The notes under the pieces: generated by a model
The model's database searches: none
What the model saw: only the letters and a program-made list of their open reading frames with translations
Told to the model about the DNA's origin: nothing
Assembly (NCBI GenBank): GCA_910588815.1
Contig: CAJUQY010000034.1
Location: 1 to 33,671 of the forward strand
Length of the DNA stretch: 33,671 nucleotides
From: an uncultured Lachnospiraceae bacterium
GTDB taxonomy: Bacteria > Bacillota > Clostridia > Lachnospirales > Lachnospiraceae
Direction of reading: 5' to 3'
In this document: positions 23,282 to 30,300 of the stretch, piece by piece
Numbering within the stretch: position 1 is the stretch's first letter
Layout: each line of letters opens with the position of its first letter
Translations under genes and position numbers: made by a program

Positions 23282-26200
23282 ATGAAGAAAGCGCAGCGGA
23301 AAGATTTTTTTACAGAGATAAAGAAAAGCCTGAACCGTTATCTCTCCATATTATTTATCGTGGCCCTGGGGGTGGCGTTCTTTTCCGGTATCCGTGCGGC
23401 GGAGCCGGACATGCGGCTTTCGGTGGATGCAGTGGCCGATGAGGCGGATTTTATGGATATCCGGGTGATCTCCACTATGGGACTTACAGAGGACGATCTG
23501 GAGGGTATCCGTGCAGTGGAAGGGATCACGGCGGCGGAGGGAGAGTATTCGGCAGATGTGCTCTGTGCTTATGAAGAGAAGGAACTGGTGCTGCATATGG
23601 TTTCCCTGACCGGGGAGCTGAACCGGCTGACGGTGAAGGAGGGGCGGCTTCCGGAGAAGCCGGGGGAATGTCTCATTGACGAACAGCTTCTTCTCAGAGC
23701 CGATTATGCCATTGGGGATGTCATCACGGTTTCGTCCGGCACTTCGGCTCCTCTTTCGGATACGCTGAAACGGGATTCCTATACGGTGGTGGGGATCGGG
23801 ACAAGTCCTTATTACCTGAATTTTAAAAAGGGGAATTCCCGCATCGGGAACGGGGAGATTCAGGGCTTTGTGGTGATTCCGGCGGCGGATTTTGCACTGG
23901 AAGTCTATACGCAGATCTACGGAACAGCGGAAGGGCTGAAAGGACTTGTGACGGCTGGCGGCGAGTATAAGGCGGAGGCGAAACGGCTTACAGACGCGGT
24001 GGAGGCCATCGCCGGGGAGCGGTGCGGGATCCGGCTGGCCGAAGTCCGGGCGGAAGCGGAGGAAGAGCTTCGGGATGCAGAAGCAGAGCTGGCCGATGCG
24101 GAAGCGGAGGCGGAGGAGGAGCTTCGGGATGCTTGGCAGAAGCTTTCTGACGGGGACCGGGAGCTTGCGGACGGAAGAGCGGAGATTGAGGAAAACGAGG
24201 GAAAGCTGGCCGATGCGAGGATGGAACTGGCAGACGGAGAAAGGATTTTAGAGGACGGGAGGCTGGAGCTTGCGGACGGAGAGCGGGAGCTTGCAAGCGG
24301 AAAGCGGAAGCTTGCTTCCAGTGAGCAGGAGCTGGCAGACGCGAGGGAGCTTCTTGCGGAAAAACAGGAGGAGCTGGCAGACGGAGAACAGAAGCTTTCG
24401 GCGGCCAGAGCAGAATACGGGGAGGGAAAGGCCCGGGTGGAGGAAGGCCGCAAGGAGCTTGCGCAGGCAGCGGCGGAGTTCTCGGTTTTCGGGGAACTGC
24501 TTTTAGCAAAGGAACAGGAGCTTTTGGCGGGAAAGGCCGAGGTGGAGGCGGCCGGCGAACTGCTTTCGGAGCAGGAGGCTTCCTTGGAGAAGCTACGGCT
24601 TTCCCTTATAGCCGGGGGGATTGATCCGGAACTGCATCCTCAGTATATACAGGGAAGAGAGGACCTGCAGGCGGCAAAGGCAGAGCTGGGAGAAAACAGG
24701 GAGGTTCTCGAGGAAGGGGAACGGCAGCTCGCGGCCGGCCGGGCAGAGCACGACGGAGCGGCAGCGCTTCTCGAAGAGAAGGAGGCGGAGCTTTCCCGGG
24801 CGGAGGAAGCGTTGAAAGAGGCAGAAGCAGAACTTCTTGCGGGAGAGGCATCCCTTTCGGAGGGGCGGCAGGGGCTTTCACAGTTGGAAAAAGGAATTGC
24901 CGACGGAGAGGCGGCGCTCCGTGCCGGAAAGGAAGAGCTTGCGGCGGCGGAGGTGAAGCTTGCGGCGGCCAGAGGAGAGCTCCGATCCGGCGAGGAGGAG
25001 CTGGAAAGCGGCCGGGCGGAACTTGCCGACGGCGAGGAAGCCCTTGCCGATGCGAAGGAGGAACTTGCCGACGGCGAAAGGGAGCTTTCGGATGCCAGAG
25101 AGGAATATGAGGAGGCGAAGGCCGAGGCGGAGGAAAAACTTTCCGATGCCAGAAAAGAGATTGACGACGCCAGGGAGGAACTTGACGATCTGGAAGAGCC
25201 AGAGTGGTATGTCCTCGACCGGGAGTCCGTCCCCTCTTATGTGGAGTTTGACAGTGATGCCGACCGGATCGGAGCCATCGGCAAAGTGTTTCCCGTGGTG
25301 TTTTTCCTGGTGGCTGCTCTTGTGAGTCTGACCACTATGACCAGGATGGTGGAGGAAAAGCGGACGGAGATCGGAACCATGAAGGCGCTGGGCTACGGCA
25401 CGCTTTCCATTGCCTCCAAGTATGTGTTTTATGCGATGTCCGCCACCCTGGCCGGAAGCGTCCTGGGTTTTCTGGTAGGGGAAAAGGCCCTCCCCTGGGT
25501 GATCATTACCACCTATAAGATTCTTTATGGGAATTTAAATATTATCCGAATACCTTATAACTGGGGCTATGCCTTGGGAGCTGCGGGAATCGCCCTTGTC
25601 TGTACGGTGGGCGCCACACTGGTGGCCTGCTACAAAGAAACCCTGGCCCAGCCCTCCGAGCTGATGCGGCCGGCGGCGCCCCTTAAGGGGAAGAAGATCC
25701 TGCTGGAGCGGATCCGCCCCCTGTGGCGGCGCTTGAATTTCAGCCAGAAATCCACCCTCAGAAATCTGCTCCGCTATAAAAAGCGGCTTCTGATGACTGT
25801 GTTTGGGATTGGAGCGTGCATGGCGCTCCTGATTGTGGGATTTGGCTTGAGAGATTCCATCTACGCCGTATCGGATATTCAATATGGGGAGCTGTGGCGG
25901 TATGATGCCACGGCGGGGATTGATCTGGAGAGCAGCAGGGAGGAGCAGACAGAGTTAAGGGAAGCTCTTAAAAATGATGAAAATGTGGAAGAATATCTGA
26001 CTGCATATACGGAGACCATGGACGGTGAAGCGGGAGCTGTTACAAAGGAGATCCATGTGGTGGTGCCGGAGGATATGGAGCGCTTCACGGATTTCTTCCT
26101 GCTCAGGGACAGAAATACAAAGGAGCAGTATGTCCTGGGTGACACGGGAGCTGTGATCAATGAGAAACTGGCGAAAATGCTGGGAGTGGAAGTGGGGGAC

Positions 26201-26878
26201 GAGATCTTTCTGAAAAAAAGCGATACAGAACGCGTATCCGTGCCGGTGTCCCATATCGCGGAAAATTATGTTTATCACTATGTTTATCTGTCGCCGGAAC
26301 TTTACCGGGAGCTTTACGGAAAAGAGCCGGAATACAATACGGAATATCTGAAACTTAAAGAAAATGGCGGGGAAAAGGAACGGGAGCTGGCTGAGCGTCT
26401 GTTAAAGTATGACGCGGCAGGGGGGATCGTACTGGTCTCGGATATGAACCAGGCCATTTTGGATATGCTTAGCAGTCTGGATACGGTAGTCTGGGTCCTG
26501 ATTATTTCGGCCGGGCTTCTGGCTTTTGTGGTGCTCTATAATCTCAACAACATTAACATTACGGAGAGACGGCGGGAGCTGGCGACAATCCGCCTGCTGG
26601 GATTTTATGACATGGAGCTTGCCATGTATGTTTACCGGGAGAATATCCTCCTGACCGGGATCGGAATTGTCATCGGCGTTCTTATGGGGAATCTCCTCCA
26701 CCGGTTTGTCATTGAGACCGTGGAGGTGGATCTGATCATGTTCGGCCGCGTGGTGCATCCGGTGAGCTATCTGTGGTGCGCCGGACTGACGGTTCTTTTT
26801 GCGGTGTTTGTGAATGTGACCATGTTCTATAAGCTGAAAAAGATCGACATGGTGGAGTCGCTTAAAAGTGTGGAATAA
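23282..26878 (+). CDS. Giant FtsX-family ABC permease with a long extracellular coiled coil
   Basis: A protein of about 1,198 residues with eight predicted membrane segments: one near 18-37, three at about 665-785, one near 835-858 and three near 1069-1183. This is the duplicated FtsX layout. Between the first and second segments lies a MacB-like outer domain (~40-250) and then ~385 residues (~254-640) of repetitive coiled coil built from ELADGEREL-like units. The coil is rich in Glu, Ala, Leu and Lys. It should form a long stalk outside the membrane. I chose the ATG at 23282; an upstream TTG at 23249 would add eleven residues. Probable roles are export or signalling across the wall (inference). 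Confidence 0.88.
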   Translation: MKKAQRKDFFTEIKKSLNRYLSILFIVALGVAFFSGIRAAEPDMRLSVDAVADEADFMDIRVISTMGLTEDDLEGIRAVEGITAAEGEYSADVLCAYEEKELVLHMVSLTGELNRLTVKEGRLPEKPGECLIDEQLLLRADYAIGDVITVSSGTSAPLSDTLKRDSYTVVGIGTSPYYLNFKKGNSRIGNGEIQGFVVIPAADFALEVYTQIYGTAEGLKGLVTAGGEYKAEAKRLTDAVEAIAGERCGIRLAEVRAEAEEELRDAEAELADAEAEAEEELRDAWQKLSDGDRELADGRAEIEENEGKLADARMELADGERILEDGRLELADGERELASGKRKLASSEQELADARELLAEKQEELADGEQKLSAARAEYGEGKARVEEGRKELAQAAAEFSVFGELLLAKEQELLAGKAEVEAAGELLSEQEASLEKLRLSLIAGGIDPELHPQYIQGREDLQAAKAELGENREVLEEGERQLAAGRAEHDGAAALLEEKEAELSRAEEALKEAEAELLAGEASLSEGRQGLSQLEKGIADGEAALRAGKEELAAAEVKLAAARGELRSGEEELESGRAELADGEEALADAKEELADGERELSDAREEYEEAKAEAEEKLSDARKEIDDAREELDDLEEPEWYVLDRESVPSYVEFDSDADRIGAIGKVFPVVFFLVAALVSLTTMTRMVEEKRTEIGTMKALGYGTLSIASKYVFYAMSATLAGSVLGFLVGEKALPWVIITTYKILYGNLNIIRIPYNWGYALGAAGIALVCTVGATLVACYKETLAQPSELMRPAAPLKGKKILLERIRPLWRRLNFSQKSTLRNLLRYKKRLLMTVFGIGACMALLIVGFGLRDSIYAVSDIQYGELWRYDATAGIDLESSREEQTELREALKNDENVEEYLTAYTETMDGEAGAVTKEIHVVVPEDMERFTDFFLLRDRNTKEQYVLGDTGAVINEKLAKMLGVEVGDEIFLKKSDTERVSVPVSHIAENYVYHYVYLSPELYRELYGKEPEYNTEYLKLKENGGEKERELAERLLKYDAAGGIVLVSDMNQAILDMLSSLDTVVWVLIISAGLLAFVVLYNLNNINITERRRELATIRLLGFYDMELAMYVYRENILLTGIGIVIGVLMGNLLHRFVIETVEVDLIMFGRVVHPVSYLWCAGLTVLFAVFVNVTMFYKLKKIDMVESLKSVE
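24045..25200 (+). repeat. Coding repeats for the coiled-coil stalk
   Basis: Within the FtsX gene, short degenerate units encoding ELADGEREL, KLADAREEL and similar peptides are repeated dozens of times. The spacing is mostly 7 or 11 residues, with Leu and Ala at the core and Gly at regular intervals. The nucleotide repeats (GAGCTTGCGGACGGA-like) are imperfect, and could expand or contract by recombination. Confidence 0.75.
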
Positions 26879-26905
26879 ACATACAGGCCGGACGGTTTTG
26901 CGATG

Positions 26906-27868
26906 TTACCGGATCAGCCGTTCGGAGAGCTTTACCAGTTTTTCGGAAAACGGAAACAGCATAAGGGCAGCTCCAAGATTGAATACCGTATGAAAGACGG
27001 AGATCTGCGTAGCGGAAATGGGGGTTTCTGCCCACTGGCGGTTGACGGAGAACATCAGGAACAGAACCGTACCGAAGCAGGCGGCTCCGGCCACATTGAA
27101 AAGAAGGTGGATCATGGCGGCCTGTTTTGCCGTTTTATTTGCGGCTGCGGCGGCAAGGAGGGCAGTCACACAGGTGCCGATGTTCTGTCCAAGGGTAATG
27201 GAAACGGCACAGCGCCAGGTGACGATGCCGTTCATGGCCAGTGTCTGAAGAATGCCCACGGAAGCGGAAGAGCTCTGGATAACGGCGGTGACGGTCAGGC
27301 CGGCCAGGATGCCGAAGACGGGATTTTTCCCAAGGATAGTGAAAATCCGCAGAAGCGCCGGGGAATCCCGGTAAGGGGCGACGGCTCCGGACAGAAAGCT
27401 TAATCCTGCAAATAAAAGGCCGAATCCAACCAGGATGCTGCCGATGGCCTGGGGGCGTTTTTTGGGGGAAAACAGCAGGAGGAAGGCTCCGATGCCGAGA
27501 AGCACCGGGGCAAAAAAATCCGGATGAAGTATCTGGCCCCATTCACTCATGGAGACGAGCCAGGCGGTCATGGTTGTGCCGATATTGGCGCCCATGATGA
27601 TGCCTGCAGACTGGGCGAGGGACAAAAGGCCGGCATTTACAAAGCCGACCACCATGACCGTGGCAGCGGAGCTGCTCTGGATCAGGGCGGTGATGAGGGC
27701 TCCGAAAAGGATGCCGCGAAGGGGACTTCCGGCTATATGGCAGAGGAACTGTTTCATGCGCCGTCCGGCCATGGCCTGGAGGCTGTCTGACATGATCTTC
27801 ATTCCGTATAAGAACATGCCAAGACCGCCGATACTCTGGAAGAGCTGCCTGATGTAGTCTAATATCAT
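26906..27868 (-). CDS. Na/Pi cotransporter-family protein, without PhoU domain
   Basis: A 320-residue membrane protein of the sodium-phosphate cotransporter family (NptA/PF02690). The two inverted QSSS-type repeats are visible: ALIQSSSAATVMVVGFVNAG (~63-82) and AVIQSSSASVGILQTLAMNG (~200), each followed by GANIGTTMTA or GQNIGTCVTA. The start MILDYIRQLFQSIGGLGMFLYGMKIMSDSL is typical. Many bacterial members are ~540 residues with a C-terminal PhoU-like domain, which is absent here. The gene is convergent with the FtsX gene, 27 bases apart. Confidence 0.9.
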   Translation of the reverse strand: MILDYIRQLFQSIGGLGMFLYGMKIMSDSLQAMAGRRMKQFLCHIAGSPLRGILFGALITALIQSSSAATVMVVGFVNAGLLSLAQSAGIIMGANIGTTMTAWLVSMSEWGQILHPDFFAPVLLGIGAFLLLFSPKKRPQAIGSILVGFGLLFAGLSFLSGAVAPYRDSPALLRIFTILGKNPVFGILAGLTVTAVIQSSSASVGILQTLAMNGIVTWRCAVSITLGQNIGTCVTALLAAAAANKTAKQAAMIHLLFNVAGAACFGTVLFLMFSVNRQWAETPISATQISVFHTVFNLGAALMLFPFSEKLVKLSERLIR

Positions 27869-27991
27869 GGTTCTTGCCGTCCTGTTGCTCTTGTCTCCAT
27901 AAAATGTATGTAAAGATTAAGGATTTGTATGCACGATGAAGGAACAGATCGCGGAAAATGTGAACACCGGGCCGCGTTCCCGGAGTGCGTC

Positions 27992-28080
27992 CTGTTATCT
28001 TCAAGGTCGAGGGCCAGGACTATAAAGTGTTTTATTTATAGAAGGAGTCGGGTGCGGGAAATGTGAGCAGAAGATAACAG
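27992..28080. repeat. Spaced 11-base inverted repeat in the gap before rpsB
   Basis: CTGTTATCTTC (27992-28002) and GAAGATAACAG (28070-28080) are perfect mirror arms 67 bases apart. They lie in a 545-base gap (27869-28413) that holds no ORF I can support. The region between contains an AGAAGGAG ribosome-site-like stretch with no plausible gene. As RNA it could close a large loop. Function unknown. Confidence 0.4.
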
Positions 28081-28200
28081 CGGCATTGAAAGAAATATCC
28101 CGGGTGAGGGATGCGGAGAGTACCGCGTTGCAAAGATTGATTAAAGACGGCGGGCGGAGATATTGTCTCTGTCCGTGCGCCTGAGAAAACTACATGGGAC

Positions 28201-28259
28201 ATTACAAAATGCAGACACTACAAAATCGTTTCATTACAAAATGCATTTCACTACAAAAT
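28201..28259 (+). repeat. Four phased TACAAAAT repeats upstream of the rpsB promoter
   Basis: ATTACAAAAT (28201), ACTACAAAAT (28217), ATTACAAAAT (28233) and ACTACAAAAT (28250) recur every 16, 16 and 17 bases. They alternate between ATTACAAAATGCA and CACTACAAAATC, so the array is also a ~32-base tandem duplication. It ends 12 bases before the -35 box. It may be an UP-element array or a multimeric protein-binding site. Confidence 0.7.
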
Positions 28260-28271
28260 CAGGGAAATTGC

Positions 28272-28300
28272 TTGCATTCGTGCCTTGACTGTGTTAGAAT
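28272..28300 (+). promoter_or_regulatory. Promoter of rpsB-tsf
   Basis: TTGCAT (28272-28277), a 17-base spacer and TAGAAT (28295-28300) with an extended TG one base before the -10. The leader is about 105 bases. A TTGACT at 28285 is too close to this -10 to act with it. Confidence 0.6.
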
Positions 28301-28413
28301 AGAAAGGCTGAAAAATTATCACGCAGATGGACTTTTACAGACGGTGCCGGAAATAACGGTCTCTGGGGAAGACGGAAATCTGCGGAAGTTCAAACCAAAT
28401 GGAGGAAAGAAAT

Positions 28414-29154
28414 ATGAGCGTTATTTCAATGAAACAGCTGCTGGAAGCAGGCGTGCACTTCGGACATCAGACGAGAAGATGGAACCCCAAGATGGCTCCT
28501 TATATTTATACCGAGAGAAACGGTATTTATATCATTGACCTTCAGAAGTCTGTGGGGATGGTAGACGATGCGTACAAGGCAGTGGCGGACATTGTTGCCG
28601 ACGGCGGCACCATTCTTTTTGTAGGAACCAAGAAGCAGGCGCAGGATGCCATTCAGGCAGAGGCAGAGCGCTGCGGCATGTATTATGTAAACCAGAGATG
28701 GCTGGGCGGCATGCTGACCAACTTCAAGACCATCCAGAGCCGGGTACAGAGACTCCGCGCCATCGAAAAAATGGCAGAGGACGGAACCTTTGACGTACTT
28801 CCCAAGAAGGAAGTAATCGCCCTCAAGAAGGAATGGGAGAAGCTGGAGAAGAATCTGGGCGGAATCAAGGATATGAAGAGACTGCCGGACGCTATCTTTA
28901 TCGTAGATCCCAAGAAGGAAAGAATCTGCGTACAGGAGGCCCATGCACTGGGAATTACCCTGATCGGTATCGCGGATACTAACTGCGATCCGGAAGAGCT
29001 GGATTATGTGATTCCCGGCAACGACGATGCGATCCGTGCCGTGAAGCTGATCGTTTCCAAGATGGCAGACGCTGTCATTGAGGCGAAGCAGGGCGAGGAA
29101 GTGACGGAAGGCGCGGCTGCCGAGGACGAGGAAGCAGAAGCTGCAGAGGCATAA
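28414..29154 (+). CDS. rpsB: 30S ribosomal protein S2
   Basis: A 246-residue ribosomal protein of the small subunit. The opening MSVISMKQLLEAGVHFGHQTRRWNPKM and the signatures FVGTKKQAQDAI, NQRWLGGMLTNF and LPDAIFIVDPKKE are diagnostic. I chose the ATG at 28414, with GGAGGAAAG upstream; an in-frame ATG at 28399 lies inside that ribosome site. The C-terminus is acidic (EEVTEGAAAEDEEAEAAEA). Followed after 48 bases by tsf, the near-universal bacterial pair. Confidence 0.98.
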   Translation: MSVISMKQLLEAGVHFGHQTRRWNPKMAPYIYTERNGIYIIDLQKSVGMVDDAYKAVADIVADGGTILFVGTKKQAQDAIQAEAERCGMYYVNQRWLGGMLTNFKTIQSRVQRLRAIEKMAEDGTFDVLPKKEVIALKKEWEKLEKNLGGIKDMKRLPDAIFIVDPKKERICVQEAHALGITLIGIADTNCDPEELDYVIPGNDDAIRAVKLIVSKMADAVIEAKQGEEVTEGAAAEDEEAEAAEA

Positions 29155-29202
29155 ATAGCAGAGACTTGTGATTCTTGAGAGTAAGAAAGGACTGAATAAA
29201 TT

Positions 29203-30138
29203 ATGGCAGCGATTACAGCAGCAATGGTGAAAGAGTTAAGAGAAATGACCGGAGCCGGCATGATGGACTGCAAGAAAGCCCTTGCGGCCAATGACGGCAA
29301 TATGGATGAGGCGGTCGAGTACCTGAGAAAGAACGGACAGGCCAAGGCGGAGAAGAAAGCCAGCCGGATTGCGGCAGAGGGTATCGTCAAGACCGTGATC
29401 GACGGCAGCAGGGCCGCCATCGTGGAAGTCAATTCTGAGACGGACTTCGTGGCGAAGAATGCAGATTTCCAGGCTTACGTGGCGGATGTTGCGGCACAGG
29501 CGGTTGCTTCTGACGCGGCAGACGTGGATGCCCTTCTGGAAGAGGCGTGGAAAGCAGATCCTTCCAAGACGGTGAAGGAAGTTCTGGTGGAGAAGGTTGC
29601 CGTCATCGGCGAGAACCTGAAGATCAGGCGTTTCGAGAAGGTCGTGGAAGAGAACGGCTGCGTGGTGGATTACATCCACATGGGCGGCAAGATCGGTGTT
29701 CTGGTGGACATTGAGAGCGACGTGGTCAACGACGCCGTGAAGGAGATGGGCAAGAACCTTGCCATGCAGATTGCGGCTCTCCGTCCGAAGTACACCGACA
29801 GAAGCGAGATCAGCGAGGAATACATCGCCCATGAGAAGGAGATCCTCATGGCGCAGATCCAGAACGATCCCAAGGAGTCCCAGAAGCCTGCCAAGGTAAT
29901 CGAGGGCATGGTGAACGGCCGTATCAACAAAGAGCTTAAGGAGATCTGCCTGGTGGATCAGGTATACGTAAAGGCCGAGGACGGCAAGCAGACCGTCGGC
30001 AAATACGTGGAAGAGGTTGCCAAAGCAAACGGCGCCAAAATCTCGGTCAAGGGCTTTGTACGCTACGAGACCGGCGAGGGCATTGAGAAGAAGAGCGAGA
30101 ACTTCGCCGAGGAAGTGGCGAAGCAGATGAATCAGTAG
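29203..30138 (+). CDS. tsf: Translation elongation factor Ts
   Basis: A 311-residue guanine nucleotide exchange factor that regenerates EF-Tu-GTP. The N-terminal domain MVKELREMTGAGMMDCKKAL and the core motif SETDFVAKNADFQ are diagnostic. The central dimerisation or insertion region and the conserved IAALRPKY are present. AAGAAAGGA lies about 12 bases before the ATG. It ends the operon at a strong terminator. Confidence 0.98.
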   Translation: MAAITAAMVKELREMTGAGMMDCKKALAANDGNMDEAVEYLRKNGQAKAEKKASRIAAEGIVKTVIDGSRAAIVEVNSETDFVAKNADFQAYVADVAAQAVASDAADVDALLEEAWKADPSKTVKEVLVEKVAVIGENLKIRRFEKVVEENGCVVDYIHMGGKIGVLVDIESDVVNDAVKEMGKNLAMQIAALRPKYTDRSEISEEYIAHEKEILMAQIQNDPKESQKPAKVIEGMVNGRINKELKEICLVDQVYVKAEDGKQTVGKYVEEVAKANGAKISVKGFVRYETGEGIEKKSENFAEEVAKQMNQ

Positions 30139-30170
30139 AAATTTGTCGAAAATAGGCGAATATAGACAAA

Positions 30171-30219
30171 AAACCCCTTGTGAATGGCGTAGGAATGTCA
30201 TTTGCAAGGGGTTTGTGTT
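30171..30219 (+). terminator. Rho-independent terminator of rpsB-tsf
   Basis: AAACCCCTTG (30171-30180) pairs with CAAGGGGTTT (30205-30214), with additional pairing inside (GAATG with CATTT), and T-rich sequence follows. It marks the boundary between the GC-richer chromosome and the AT-rich island. Confidence 0.8.
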
Positions 30220-30300
30220 TAAATAATTAGGATAACTGGTAATTTAATAGGAAGTATGATAGAATATTCCAAATAGCTAGAGAAGAACGGAGGGGTATAT

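Noticed and set aside
23917..24509. Long minus-strand reading frames opposite the FtsX coiled coil
   Set aside because: They are serine- or proline-rich mirror frames produced by the repetitive Glu/Ala/Leu codons on the plus strand, with no ribosome site.
27869..28190. Riboswitch or T-box before rpsB
   Set aside because: No conserved T-box or riboswitch core sequence was recognised, only unassigned inverted repeats.
28201..28259. CRISPR-like array
   Set aside because: Repeats are only 10-13 bases, the spacing is 16-17 bases, the intervening sequence is repeated too, and no cas genes are present.
29236..30207. 323-codon minus-strand reading frame opposite tsf
   Set aside because: It lies entirely over tsf, a well-recognised gene, and the composition is a shadow of tsf codon use.
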